Shown here one piece after another: positions 1-9,124 of a stretch of 64,000 bases of DNA. The DNA comes from Paenibacillus caseinilyticus. GTDB taxonomy: Bacteria; Bacillota; Bacilli; Paenibacillales; NBRC-103111. Made by a program: the position numbers and the translations under genes. Position 1 is the stretch's first letter, and the number at the start of each line of letters is the position of its first letter. A model generated the notes under the pieces. That model worked only from the letters and a program-made list of their open reading frames with translations, was not told the origin of the DNA and did not search any database. Location of the stretch: contig NZ_JAQAGY010000014.1 in the NCBI RefSeq assembly GCF_027533645.1, positions 1 through 64,000 on the forward strand. The letters run 5' to 3'.

Positions 1-48
1 TTGGATCATCCGTCTCACCCACTTTTCGTGATGACTCAATTATACGTC

Positions 49-95
49 AAAAAAAGCACAGCCACTTCAATTTTCTTGAAGTGCTGTGCTTTTTT
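49..95. terminator. bidirectional intrinsic terminator
   Basis: A long stem (arms around 52-70 and 75-90, sequence core GCACAGC-CACTTCAA with loop TTTC) has an A-run on one side and a T-run on the other. It can terminate the minus-strand cheY transcript and any transcript entering from the left. Confidence 0.85.
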
Positions 96-181
96 ATAGG
101 ACGGACTTTTTCAGTGGCCTCGCTGCTTCCGGCCTCTTCTGTTCTGTGCGGTTCGTCCCTTGCTTTTGACTGGGTCCTTGC

Positions 182-541
182 TTAGGTTACCGCTTTGTTC
201 ACAGCTTCCAGCACGCGCTCGGGATTGAACGGCTTGACGATAAAATCCTTCGCCCCTGCCGAAACGGCTTGAACGACCATATGCTGCTGGCCCATCGCGG
301 AGCACATGATGACTTTCGCGGCGGGATGCTTTGCTTTGATGCCTTTCAGCGCGTCGATGCCTTCCATGATCGGCATTGTAATATCCATTGTTACCAGGTC
401 AGGCTTGAGCTCGTCGAATTTATCGATCGCGATCGCACCGTTCTCCGCTTCCCCTATGACTTCATGGCCGCCCTTTGTCAAAATGTCCTTCAATGTCATA
501 CGCATGAAAGCCGCGTCGTCCACTACCAAAATCTTTGCCAA
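182..541 (-). CDS. cheY: CheY-type single-domain response regulator
   Basis: A 119-residue receiver domain with no output domain, the usual size of CheY. The acidic pair DD (residues 8-9), the phospho-acceptor Asp53 (VTMDITMP), Ser81 and Lys103 (IVKPF) are all present, as expected for a chemotaxis regulator that is phosphorylated by CheA and binds the flagellar switch. The start is read as TTG at 541 (LAKILVVDD), 8-9 bases after a GGGGGTG ribosome site; a longer reading to 583 would add an unusual N-terminal tail. No chemotaxis partner gene lies in the window, and the gene is followed by a terminator. Family assignment is firm; a role in motility is inferred. Confidence 0.92.
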   Translation of the reverse strand: MAKILVVDDAAFMRMTLKDILTKGGHEVIGEAENGAIAIDKFDELKPDLVTMDITMPIMEGIDALKGIKAKHPAAKVIMCSAMGQQHMVVQAVSAGAKDFIVKPFNPERVLEAVNKAVT

Positions 542-807
542 TTGTCTGCACCCCCGGGAGTTCGAGTCAGGCGCTGCTTCCATATTTGTTGGAAGGTGCC
601 TCTTTCATCACTTGCATATTATGGAACGAATTTCGCGGTTTATACATGGCCCGGTTTCAATAAGTGCACGGAGCACAAAAGGGGCATGCCATGTTATATA
701 ACTTTACAAAACACCGCTGATTCTATAGACCCAGGGGACGCGGTTCCCTACAATGGGAACAACTGGAGGCGATAGCGCGTGCCATTGGGCAGAAAGGCAG
801 TCCCCAC

Positions 808-1162
808 TTGGGATTCCCTTTTTCCTGCCCCCCTGCTCCCAGGGTGGAGGTGGAGGCTATTCCCAAGGAGGAGGCGCTCGTCGTTCTCCCGGTCGGGGCT
901 GTGGAAGGGCCAAGTCCGCACCTGACGGAATACGCTAGCCGATACGCTGATCGGGGAAGCTTTCTTGACGGGTGCATTCGAAGAGCTCGGCCATTCGGCC
1001 GACTTCGCGGAGAGAAGGCGCGTGATGCTGGAGCGTGGCGGAATTCGTCCCGCCGAGGCGCTTCTGGAGTTGCGGAGCTTCGATATGGCCGCGGTTCACA
1101 CCGGCTTTTTAGATCCGGGGCAGACAGGGGCCGCGAGTCAAGCGAGGACGGTGGGATCATGA
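808..1162 (+). pseudogene. possible decayed creatininase-family remnant
   Basis: One frame reads VEVEAIPKEEALVVLPVGAVE followed by PHL, which resembles the N-terminal signature of creatininase-family amidohydrolases (PvGavEqHGpHLP). The reading then moves to another frame near 957-965, which reads ELGHSADFAERRRVMLERGG and ends at a stop at 1162. The metal-binding Glu is followed by a degraded GPSPHL instead of HGPHL, no good start is present and the total length is about half that of the family. It sits just upstream of the urate operon, where an amidohydrolase would make sense. It may equally be non-coding sequence with chance similarity. Confidence 0.3.
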
Positions 1163-1276
1163 TGTTCCGGGGAATAGGTATGGCAACCCTGTATGGAACG
1201 ATAGGACAGCTGGCAGCCGGGGACGGGAGCGGAATCCCGCAGAGAACCGGCCGGCACGAAAGGAGGGAATGCGGGA

Positions 1277-1810
1277 ATGACGAAGGCGTACACGCTGCCG
1301 GAGATCAATGAAATGTCTCTCGATGACTTCGTGCAGAGCATCGGATGGGTATTCGAGCATTCGCCCTGGGTGGCGGTCCGAGCCTATGGTTCTGCTCCGT
1401 TCGCCTCGGTAGAGGGACTGCATCGCTGTATGGCCGGTGTGGTCCAGCGGGCTTCCCGGGAGGAGCAGCTGGAGCTGCTGAGGGCGCACCCCGATCTTGC
1501 TGGGCGGCTGCAGATGACGGATTCATCCGTTCGGGAGCAGCAGGGGGCGGGGCTTACCGAGCTGACTGCGCAAGAGTATGCGGAGTTCACCGCATGCAAT
1601 ACCGCATATACGCGCCGGTTCGGCTTTCCGTTCATCCTTGCTGTCCGGGGGCATAACAAGCAGTCCATTCTGTCGTCCATGAAGGAGCGGCAAGGGAATG
1701 GGCCGGAAGATGAGCTCGAGACGGCACTGCGGGAAGTGGCGCGGATCGCCCGCTTCCGGCTTCTGGATACGATTGAGGATACGGAGCGGGAGGCCGGAGT
1801 CCCGGAGTAG
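1277..1810 (+). CDS. uraD: 2-oxo-4-hydroxy-4-carboxy-5-ureidoimidazoline (OHCU) decarboxylase
   Basis: A 177-residue protein, the usual size of stand-alone OHCU decarboxylase. It catalyses the third step of urate breakdown, OHCU to S-allantoin. The helical-family signature LLRAHPDLAGRL with the catalytic His, and the downstream REQQGAGL segment with the conserved Glu, are visible. The start ATG is preceded by AAAGGAGGGAATGCGGG. In Bacillus subtilis this activity is fused to the N-terminus of uricase (PucL); here it is a separate gene ending 59 bases before uricase, and is the first intact gene of the operon. The function is secure from family and neighbours. Confidence 0.95.
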   Translation: MTKAYTLPEINEMSLDDFVQSIGWVFEHSPWVAVRAYGSAPFASVEGLHRCMAGVVQRASREEQLELLRAHPDLAGRLQMTDSSVREQQGAGLTELTAQEYAEFTACNTAYTRRFGFPFILAVRGHNKQSILSSMKERQGNGPEDELETALREVARIARFRLLDTIEDTEREAGVPE

Positions 1811-1869
1811 GGCCGGGCTGCTGAAGACATATAGGGACAGGTCCCTGGAGGCCAAGAGGAGGAACAGCA

Positions 1870-2901
1870 ATGAAGAAGCCAAGTACCGGCAGCCGCACGA
1901 TGTATTACGGAAAAGGGGACGTGCTCGTCTACCGTACATTCGCCGAACCGCTCACGGAGGTCACGCCGATTCCTGAATCGCCTTTTGGCGGAGACGGCAA
2001 TGTCATCCTCGCGATGAACGTCCGCATTGCGGTCAAGGGGGAGGCGTTCCTCGCCTCGTTCACCGAAGGGGATAATTCGATGGTCGTGGCCACCGATTCA
2101 ATGAAGAATCTGATCCAGCGGCATGCCGCCGACTTCGAGGGAAGCACGGTAGAAGGGTTCCTTCACCATATTGCCGGAATCTTCCTGAATCAGTATGCCC
2201 ACATCACCACGGTGGAGATGGAAGCGGACCGCCTGCCGTTCGACGGTGTCAACGTAGCGTCGCCGGACGGGGGCTGGAGGGAGAGCGGCCTTGTATTCCG
2301 CCGGTCCCACAATGACCACGCCTCCGCAGCCCTGGTCGTGGAACGGGGGAAGGACGGCACCGCTAGCGTCGTAGAGCAGGAGAGCATGCTGACCGGCCTG
2401 CAGCTCATCAAGGTCAAAGGCAGCGCCTTCGCCGGGTTCATCCGCGATGAATATACGACGCTGCCCGAGACGAGCGACCGCCCGCTCTTCATCTGGCTGA
2501 ATATCGGCTGGACCTATGCCGATGCAATGGATGCCATTGATCCGAAGAACGGCCGGTATGCCGCCTCGGAACAGATCCGGGATATGGCACACACGGTGTT
2601 TCATGAAGCGAACTCCCCGTCGATCCAGCATCTCATCTACAGGATCGGCCTGCGGATCCTTCAGCGGTTTCCGCAGCTCGCCGAGGTGCGCTTTGAATCC
2701 AATAACCGCACATGGGAGACGGTGGTGGAATCCATCGCAGGCTCCGATGCCCGCGTCTATACCGAGCCGCGACCGCCGTACGGCTTCCAGGGCTTCTCGA
2801 TGACCCGGGCGGACTTGGCCGCCGCAGGCCCGGCCGGCGGGGAAGCGGCAGTAGGGCAGGAGATGCCGGAAGCTGACCCTGCGGGAACTTCCGCATCATG
2901 A
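1870..2901 (+). CDS. pucL: urate oxidase (uricase)
   Basis: A 343-residue cofactor-independent uricase, converting urate and O2 to 5-hydroxyisourate and H2O2. It starts with the usual segment of two T-fold repeats (YYGKGDVLVYRTF) and contains the VVATDSMKN motif whose Thr and the N-terminal Lys take part in catalysis. The end carries an Ala/Pro/Glu-rich tail of about 35 residues beyond the domain. Start ATG at 1870 has an AAGAGGAACAGCA ribosome site. Its last four bases overlap the start of the HIU hydrolase gene (ATGA), so the two are translationally coupled and the unstable product is handed directly to the next enzyme. Confidence 0.96.
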   Translation: MKKPSTGSRTMYYGKGDVLVYRTFAEPLTEVTPIPESPFGGDGNVILAMNVRIAVKGEAFLASFTEGDNSMVVATDSMKNLIQRHAADFEGSTVEGFLHHIAGIFLNQYAHITTVEMEADRLPFDGVNVASPDGGWRESGLVFRRSHNDHASAALVVERGKDGTASVVEQESMLTGLQLIKVKGSAFAGFIRDEYTTLPETSDRPLFIWLNIGWTYADAMDAIDPKNGRYAASEQIRDMAHTVFHEANSPSIQHLIYRIGLRILQRFPQLAEVRFESNNRTWETVVESIAGSDARVYTEPRPPYGFQGFSMTRADLAAAGPAGGEAAVGQEMPEADPAGTSAS

Positions 2902-3266
2902 GCGGCGGGAAGCTGACGACCCACGTGCTCGACGTCTCCTGCGGGCGGCCTGCCGGGGGGATGAAGGTGGAGCTGAGACGGCAGAGGGAGGACGGTTCCT
3001 GGGAGTTTCTCCAAGCCGCCGAGACCAACGGGGACGGGAGACTGGATGCGCCGCTGCTGGCCGGCGGGGCGCTGCAGACAGGGCAGTACGAGCTGCTGTT
3101 CCATGCCGGCGCCTACTTCCGGCGTCAGGGGCAGACCCGCTCCGACGCAGAGTTTCCGTTCCTGGATGAGGTGCCGATCCGCTTCGGCATCGAGGATCCG
3201 CAGTCGCACTACCATGTGCCGCTGCTGGCCGCTCCCGGGGGATACAGTACGTACCGGGGCAGTTAG
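2898..3266 (+). CDS. pucM: 5-hydroxyisourate hydrolase (transthyretin-like)
   Basis: A 122-residue transthyretin-related protein that hydrolyses 5-hydroxyisourate to OHCU. The family signatures are complete: THVLDVSCGRPA near the N-terminus, HYHVPLL near the C-terminus and the terminal tetrapeptide YRGS that defines the enzyme versus true transthyretin. It acts as a homotetramer in the cytoplasm in known relatives. The start overlaps the uricase stop by four bases. Gene order uraD-uricase-HIU hydrolase covers the full conversion of urate to S-allantoin. Confidence 0.96.
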   Translation: MSGGKLTTHVLDVSCGRPAGGMKVELRRQREDGSWEFLQAAETNGDGRLDAPLLAGGALQTGQYELLFHAGAYFRRQGQTRSDAEFPFLDEVPIRFGIEDPQSHYHVPLLAAPGGYSTYRGS

Positions 3267-3396
3267 CCAGGGCTGAGGAAGGGGCGGCTGGTGTCCTGCC
3301 GGGACCGGGCCGCCGCACTTGCCTAACGCACTCTAAGTAGTCATGCGGATGCGGATCTGAGGACCCCTGGCGGGGCCGGGGATATGGGGGGATTCA

Positions 3397-4845
3397 ATGG
3401 GCGGGAAGCTGCATCTGAAGGACTTGGATCGGATGGACTTGGATCTGATCGTCGAGGGCGGTCAGGTGGTGTTAGCGGATGGAGTGAGACGCGCGGATAT
3501 CGGCGTGAAGAACGGGCGGATCGCGGTTATCGCGGACAGCCTGGAGAATGCGGAGGCTGCGAGCCGGCTGGAGGCCGCCGGCAGGGTGGTCCTGCCCGGC
3601 ATGATTGATGCCCACGTGCATCTGAACGAGCCGGGGCTCGGGGCTTGGGAAGGGTTCGCGACCGGCTCGGCGGCGCTGGCGGCCGGGGGCTGTACCGCCT
3701 ATATCGACATGCCGCTGAACGGCGTGCCGCCGACGGTCAGCTTGGAGGCGCTGCACGCCAAGCTGACGGCAGCCGAAGGCCGGTCTTATACGGATTACGC
3801 GCTGTGGGGCGGCCTGGTCCCGGGCAGCCTTCCGAGGCTTAGGGAACTGCAGGAGGCCGGATGCATCGGCTTCAAGGCGTTCATGTCGGAGCCGGGAGGC
3901 GAAGGGGAGGAGGTCTTCGCGCGAGCGGACGATCTCACCCTGCTGGAGGGCATGCGCGAGATCGCGGCGCTCGGCGGCGTGCTGGCGCTGCATGCGGAGA
4001 GCGAGAATATCGTCTCGGTCCTCGCCGCCAGAGCGATCGGCGAGGGCAGGACGGGAGCGCTGGATTATGCGCAGTCGCGCCCGGTCGTGGCCGAGACGGA
4101 GGCAGTCGCAAGAGCCTTGTTCTATGCAGGGGAGACGGGATGCGCGCTGCATTTTGTCCACATCTCGTCGCCTGAAGCGCTCTCGCTGATCAGAGACGCC
4201 AAGCACCGGGGGTTGGATGTGACGGCAGAGACGTGTCCTCATTACTTGGTGCTCGGAGCAGAGGAGATGGAGGCGATCGGCAAGACGGCGAAGTGCGCTC
4301 CCCCGCTGCGGGGGCCGGCCGAACGGGAGGGGTTATGGAAGGCGCTGGAGGACGGTGCGATCGACCTGGTCGCCTCCGATCATTCCCCCTGCCCGCCGGA
4401 GATGAAACGGTCTACGAACTGGTTCGAGGTATGGGGCGGCATCTCCGGGGCGCAGAGCTCGCTCGAGCTGCTGGTCGACGAAGGCCATCTGAAGCGGGGC
4501 ATCCCGCTGGAGCGGATCGCCGGCGTGCTCTCGGAGGGCCCGGCCCGCCGCTTCGGACTTCATGCCCGCAAAGGGAGGATATCCGCTGGGCTGGATGCCG
4601 ATCTGGTCCTGCTCGAGCTTGGGCGCGGCTATACGCTGACGGAAGAGCTGCTCCTAGACCGCCACCGCCAGAGTCCTTATGCGGGGAGAACGTTCGGCTG
4701 CCGGGTAGCGGCTACGCTCGTGCGGGGGACCGTGGTGTACGAAGCAGGCCGGTGCAGCCTTCCGGCCAGCCGGGGGCTGCCGAAACGGCTGCTGCCCGTG
4801 ACCTCAGCGCCGGGGAGACGGCCTAGTGCAGATAAGATTGCCTGA
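3397..4845 (+). CDS. pucH: allantoinase
   Basis: A 482-residue cyclic amidohydrolase that opens the hydantoin ring of allantoin to give allantoate. The metal-binding HxH motif (DAHVHLNEPG), the Lys likely to be carbamylated (GFKAFMSEPG), later His residues (ALHAESEN, HFVHISSPE) and the terminal Asp (ASDHSPCP) are all present, and the latter is typical of allantoinase rather than dihydropyrimidinase. The start ATG at 3397 follows GGGGGGATTCA. The gap before it (3267-3396) holds no gene. The 3' end overlaps the long reading of the next gene but not its most likely start at 4919. Confidence 0.95.
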   Translation: MGGKLHLKDLDRMDLDLIVEGGQVVLADGVRRADIGVKNGRIAVIADSLENAEAASRLEAAGRVVLPGMIDAHVHLNEPGLGAWEGFATGSAALAAGGCTAYIDMPLNGVPPTVSLEALHAKLTAAEGRSYTDYALWGGLVPGSLPRLRELQEAGCIGFKAFMSEPGGEGEEVFARADDLTLLEGMREIAALGGVLALHAESENIVSVLAARAIGEGRTGALDYAQSRPVVAETEAVARALFYAGETGCALHFVHISSPEALSLIRDAKHRGLDVTAETCPHYLVLGAEEMEAIGKTAKCAPPLRGPAEREGLWKALEDGAIDLVASDHSPCPPEMKRSTNWFEVWGGISGAQSSLELLVDEGHLKRGIPLERIAGVLSEGPARRFGLHARKGRISAGLDADLVLLELGRGYTLTEELLLDRHRQSPYAGRTFGCRVAATLVRGTVVYEAGRCSLPASRGLPKRLLPVTSAPGRRPSADKIA

Positions 4846-4918
4846 ATCCCATTCCCTTCCGGAAGGCAATGCGATAGGATGGACATATCAACCACAACCA
4901 GGGCGGGAGGGACAGACT

Positions 4919-6250
4919 ATGGTCCAATTTCAGCCGGAAGCGGAGACGGGAGCCCGAGCTTGGCGGCCTGCCGGACCTCAGCAGATGAAGGAACTGGCTG
5001 TGCGGATCGGCGGCCTGCTCGCAGCTTTCGGGCAGTGCGGGGCGGATCCGCATGGAGGGTATACGCGTTATTTGTACAGCGATGCTTGGCAGCAGGCCCA
5101 GTCTGCGGTCTGCAGGGAGATGGAAGGGGCTGGCCTGTCGGCGTATTACGACGAGACCGGCAGCCTCTATGGTCGTCTGCAAGGTTCCGGGGAGGGGCCG
5201 GAGGCGAAGGTGATCCTGACTGGCTCGCATATCGATACGGTCGCCAGCGGCGGCCTGTATGACGGTGCGGCGGGGATTGCCGCCGCCATTGCGGCCCTAG
5301 AGCTGCTGCAGCGCCGCTGCGGGCAGCCGAAGCGCACGCTCGAAGCCGTCTCGCTGTGCGAAGAGGAGGGCAGCCGGTTCCCGCTGACCTATTGGGGCTC
5401 GGGCTGCATTACCGGCCGCTATGCCGCGGATGCCCCGCCCCCGGCAGCCGACCGGGAGGGGGTCACGCTGGGCGAGGCGATGAACGCCGCCGGATTCGGG
5501 CCGGGCACGCACCGTAGCGCCCGGCGGAGCGACATCGGCGCCTTCGTGGAGCTGCATATCGAGCAGGGCGCCGTGCTGGAGAAGGAGCGTCTCGACCTCG
5601 GCGTCGTGCTCGGTATTGCCGGTCAGCAGCGCTGGACGTTCATAGTGAAAGGGGAAGCGAATCATGCCGGCACCACGCCGATGCGGCTGCGACGGGATGC
5701 GCTGGCGGGCGCCTGCGAGATGATCGGCGCGGCGGAGCGGATGGCCCTCGCTTACGGGGAAGGGATGGTGGCTACAGCCGGCTCGATCAGCGCGGATCCG
5801 GGGCTCTCGAACGTGATCCCGGGAACGGCGGAGTTCACACTGGATGCGCGGCATCCAGATGGGGATACGCTGCAGGCGTTCTGCGACGAAGTGGTTGCCG
5901 TGTTTCGGGAGATTGCCGGGGCGAGAGGACTGGAGTTCGCCGGCAGGCAGTGGATGAACGTCCCGCCTGCGCCGATGGACGGCGCCTTATGCGTCTCTAT
6001 CGAGGAAGAGGCGAGGGGTCTTGGGCTGCGGAGCCGCCGGATGTACAGCGGCGCGGGCCACGATGCCCAGGTATTCAGCGGGAGTTGTCCCGCAGCGATG
6101 GTGTTCGTCCCGTGCAGGGACGGCATCTCGCATTCGCCCGAGGAGTACACCTCGGCAGATGAGCTTGCGCGCGGAGCGGCTGTGCTGTGTAATATGCTGT
6201 ATTCGCTCGCATACGAAGAGAAGGGGGATTCCCATGAAAACGTACGGTGA
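4919..6250 (+). CDS. pucF: allantoate amidohydrolase
   Basis: An M20-family zinc hydrolase converting allantoate to ureidoglycine, CO2 and ammonia. Visible motifs are GSHIDTVASGGLYDGAAG (metal ligands), CEEEGSRFPLTYWGS (catalytic Glu pair), ELHIEQGAVLE and AGHDAQVF. The ATG at 4919 is chosen because GGGAGG lies 8 bases upstream and the resulting 443 residues fit the family; a GTG at 4826 would add 31 residues overlapping allantoinase and has no good ribosome site. The last 17 bases overlap the next gene, consistent with one transcript. Confidence 0.94.
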   Translation: MVQFQPEAETGARAWRPAGPQQMKELAVRIGGLLAAFGQCGADPHGGYTRYLYSDAWQQAQSAVCREMEGAGLSAYYDETGSLYGRLQGSGEGPEAKVILTGSHIDTVASGGLYDGAAGIAAAIAALELLQRRCGQPKRTLEAVSLCEEEGSRFPLTYWGSGCITGRYAADAPPPAADREGVTLGEAMNAAGFGPGTHRSARRSDIGAFVELHIEQGAVLEKERLDLGVVLGIAGQQRWTFIVKGEANHAGTTPMRLRRDALAGACEMIGAAERMALAYGEGMVATAGSISADPGLSNVIPGTAEFTLDARHPDGDTLQAFCDEVVAVFREIAGARGLEFAGRQWMNVPPAPMDGALCVSIEEEARGLGLRSRRMYSGAGHDAQVFSGSCPAAMVFVPCRDGISHSPEEYTSADELARGAAVLCNMLYSLAYEEKGDSHENVR

Positions 6251-7487
6251 CCTGTCACCCTCGCTCCGCACCATCATGACGCCTGGTCCCGTCGAAGTCG
6301 ATCCCCGCGTGCTGCGGGCGATGTCTTATCCGATTCTCGGCCAGTTCGATCCCGAATTCACCGGTCTCATGAACGAAACGATGGAAATGCTGCGGAGCCT
6401 GTTCGCTACAGGCAACCCGTGGGCCTTCCCGGTGGACGGCACCTCCCGCTCGGGGATCGAGGCGGTGCTGACGAGTCTCATCGAGCCCGGCGATACGGTA
6501 TTCGTGCCGGTGTACGGCCGCTTCGGCTACCTGCTCATGGAGATTGCCGAGCGGTGCGGGGCGGAGGTATCGTTCCTCGAGAAAGAGTGGGGAAGCGTCT
6601 TCGATCCCGAAGAAGTCATCGCTCACCTGCGCCAGCACCGGCCGCGCATCGTGGCCCTGGTGCACGGCGAAACCTCGACCGGGTGCATGCAGCCGCTGAA
6701 GGAGATCGGGGAGGCATGCCGGGAGCTCGATATCCTGCTCGTCGTCGATGCGGTAGCGACCATCGGTGGGACGCCGGTGGAGACGGACGAGTGGAAGCTC
6801 GACGCCGTGATGGGCGGTACGCAGAAGTGCCTCTCGGTGCCCTCGGGACTTGCGCCGATCACCTACAACGGGCGGGTGGAGGAGAAGGTCCAGCGCCGCA
6901 AGCGCATCGAACGCGGCCTTCGCGATCCGGGCCTGGCCGCGGCCCCCTCCGAGGAGCCTGCCGGACATGTCATCCGCAGCAATTATTTTGACTTAGCGCA
7001 GCTGCAGGATTACTGGGGGCCGGCCCGGCTGAACCATCACACGGAGGCGACCTCGATGCTGTATGCGCTCCGGGAAGGACTGCGCATTCTGCTCGAGGAA
7101 GGGCTGGAGGCCCGGTTCGAGCGGCACCGCCGCAACGAACAGGCGCTGATCGCCGGTGTCCGGGCGATGGGACTTCCCTTGTACGGCAATCCGGCCTGCA
7201 AGCTGCCTGTCGTCACCTGCATTCCTGTGCCGGACGGCGTGAACGGCGAATCGGTCCGGTCCATGCTGCTCGAGGATTTCGGGATCGAGATCGCCTCCTC
7301 GTTCGGCCCCTTGAAAGGGAAAATATGGAGAATCGGCACAATGGGCTTCTCCGCCCGGCAGAAGAACGTGCTGCATGTGCTGGGCGCGCTCGAGGCCGTA
7401 CTGATCCGACACGGCGTAAGCGTAGCCCGCGGTGAAGGCGTGCAGGCCGCCCTCGACGTATACCGGAAGGAGGCGTCTTATGCGTAA
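6234..7487 (+). CDS. pucG: (S)-ureidoglycine--glyoxylate aminotransferase family protein
   Basis: A 417-residue PLP-dependent class V aminotransferase. The motif GGTQKCLSVPSGLAP carries the PLP-binding Lys, and VDAVATIGGTPVETDEWKLD is typical of the alanine/serine--glyoxylate group. In Bacillus subtilis PucG transfers the amino group of ureidoglycine to glyoxylate to give oxalurate and glycine; the same job is inferred here from its place directly after allantoate amidohydrolase. Start ATG at 6234 has an AAGGGGGATTCCC ribosome site and overlaps the previous gene by 17 bases. Its end overlaps the next start by 8 bases. Confidence 0.93.
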   Translation: MKTYGDLSPSLRTIMTPGPVEVDPRVLRAMSYPILGQFDPEFTGLMNETMEMLRSLFATGNPWAFPVDGTSRSGIEAVLTSLIEPGDTVFVPVYGRFGYLLMEIAERCGAEVSFLEKEWGSVFDPEEVIAHLRQHRPRIVALVHGETSTGCMQPLKEIGEACRELDILLVVDAVATIGGTPVETDEWKLDAVMGGTQKCLSVPSGLAPITYNGRVEEKVQRRKRIERGLRDPGLAAAPSEEPAGHVIRSNYFDLAQLQDYWGPARLNHHTEATSMLYALREGLRILLEEGLEARFERHRRNEQALIAGVRAMGLPLYGNPACKLPVVTCIPVPDGVNGESVRSMLLEDFGIEIASSFGPLKGKIWRIGTMGFSARQKNVLHVLGALEAVLIRHGVSVARGEGVQAALDVYRKEASYA

Positions 7488-9069
7488 TGCAATGCCGGCA
7501 GGCTACCGCGCCATGGTGACATCGCCGCATTATTTGGCTTCCTCCGTCGGCTCGTCGATCCTGGAGCAGGGCGGCAGCGCTTACGATGCGTCGGTTGCGG
7601 TAAGCGCCGCTCTCGGCGTCGTCTACCCGCATATGACAGGACTCGGCGGAGACGCCTTCTTCCTGATCTTTGACGCCGCCTCCGGCAAGGTAGAGGGTTT
7701 GAACGGCAGCGGCCGGGCGGGACGGGAAGCCTCGATTGACGCCTACTCGCGCCGCGGGCTGTTCTCCATACCGCACCGCGGCCCGCTCAGCGCCGTCACC
7801 GTACCGGGCATGGCCGACGCCTGGTGGGAGGTGTGGCAGCGCGGCGGACGACTTCCTTGGGCCGCCGTGCTGGAGCCCGCCCGCCGCTATGCCGAGGAGG
7901 GGTTCCCGGTATCGCGGGATCTCCACCGTTGGATGGTGCGCGACGAAAGCTGGCTGCGGCAGGATGCGGGACTGTGCTCCCTGTTCTTGCACCAAGGCCG
8001 GCTGCTGCGCGAAGGGGAACGGCTCGTCCAGCCGGACCTGGCCGCCGCTCTGCGCACGCTGCAGACGGAAGGGAGGGATGCTTTCTATACCGGTTCCCTC
8101 ATGAAGGGGATGACCGAAGGATTGCAGAGGGACGGCGGGCTGCTCGTGCCCGAAGATTTTGCCGCCCATCGGAGCACCTGGGTCGAGCCGGTGAGGACCA
8201 CCTACCGGGGCTACGACGTGCTGCAGATGCCGCCGAATTCGCAGGGCTTCTCGGTGCTGATGATGCTGAACATGCTCGAGGCTATCGGGCTGTCCGGCAT
8301 CTCCCGGAACACGGCCGAGTTCTACCATCTCGCCGCGGAGGTCGTGAAGCGGGCATTCCGCGACCGCGACCGGTACCTCACGGATCCGGCGTTCTCGGCG
8401 ATCCCGCTCGAACGGCTGCTCAGCAAGGAGTATGCGCGGATGCTGGCCGCAGATCTGGATCCGCCGGCGGCCGCGCCGTACCTCTCGCCGGCTTCCGGAC
8501 AGGACACTGCCTATGCGGCAGTTGTGGATGAAGCAGGCAATGCGGTATCATTTATCCAAAGCTTGTATTTTGACTTTGGTTCGGCGTATATGCCCCAAGG
8601 CACGGGGATCATTCTGCAGAACCGGGGCTCGTTCTTCTCGCTCGAGGAGACGCATGTGAACGCGCTGCAGCCGGGCAAGCGGACCTTCCACACGCTGATG
8701 CCGGGTATGATGCTGAAGGACGGCGTCCCGGCGCTGCTCATGGGTACCCAGGGGGGAGAAGGACAGCCCCAGACCACGCTTTCCCTTATCACGGGCGTCG
8801 TCGATTACGGCTGTACGATCCAGGAAGCGGTAGATCTGCCGCGCTGGGTATACGGGCGGACCTGGGGGGAGGACAGCGATATGCTGCGCATCGAAGACCG
8901 GGGACTCGGCGCCGCTGCGGAGCGGCTCCAGGCTTGGGGCCACCAGGTCCAGCTCTTCCCGGCCTGGGACGGGATCATGGGTCAGGCGCAGGGAATCCGG
9001 ATCGATCCTGGCGGTCTGCGGACTGGAGCGGCGGATCCTCGCGGAGACGGTGCGGCGATTGGATGGTAG
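7480..9069 (+). CDS. gamma-glutamyltransferase-like Ntn hydrolase, cytoplasmic
   Basis: A 529-residue gamma-glutamyltranspeptidase family protein. The autoproteolysis site is visible at Thr343 (GQDTAYAAVVDEAGNAVS), splitting a large N-terminal and smaller C-terminal subunit; GTQGGEGQPQT marks the C-terminal domain. There is no signal peptide, unlike secreted Ggt, so it resembles the YwrD type. Start ATG at 7480 has a perfect GGAAGGAGG site and lies inside the aminotransferase gene, so it is part of the puc transcript. In B. subtilis ywrD sits near the chromate transporters ywrA/ywrB, as here. Substrate unknown; a role in purine-derived amide or gamma-glutamyl chemistry is only inference. Confidence 0.88.
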   Translation: MRNAMPAGYRAMVTSPHYLASSVGSSILEQGGSAYDASVAVSAALGVVYPHMTGLGGDAFFLIFDAASGKVEGLNGSGRAGREASIDAYSRRGLFSIPHRGPLSAVTVPGMADAWWEVWQRGGRLPWAAVLEPARRYAEEGFPVSRDLHRWMVRDESWLRQDAGLCSLFLHQGRLLREGERLVQPDLAAALRTLQTEGRDAFYTGSLMKGMTEGLQRDGGLLVPEDFAAHRSTWVEPVRTTYRGYDVLQMPPNSQGFSVLMMLNMLEAIGLSGISRNTAEFYHLAAEVVKRAFRDRDRYLTDPAFSAIPLERLLSKEYARMLAADLDPPAAAPYLSPASGQDTAYAAVVDEAGNAVSFIQSLYFDFGSAYMPQGTGIILQNRGSFFSLEETHVNALQPGKRTFHTLMPGMMLKDGVPALLMGTQGGEGQPQTTLSLITGVVDYGCTIQEAVDLPRWVYGRTWGEDSDMLRIEDRGLGAAAERLQAWGHQVQLFPAWDGIMGQAQGIRIDPGGLRTGAADPRGDGAAIGW

Positions 9070-9124
9070 CGTATCCGTCCGACAGCAGGATTCGCGCAAC
9101 TAAGAGCAAAGGACGGTACTTTTC

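Noticed and set aside
4826..4918. Longer start of allantoate amidohydrolase at GTG 4826
   Set aside because: No ribosome site and overlap with allantoinase; ATG 4919 has a good site.
7213..8328. 371-residue minus-strand frame
   Set aside because: Antisense to aminotransferase and gamma-glutamyltransferase genes with clear motifs.
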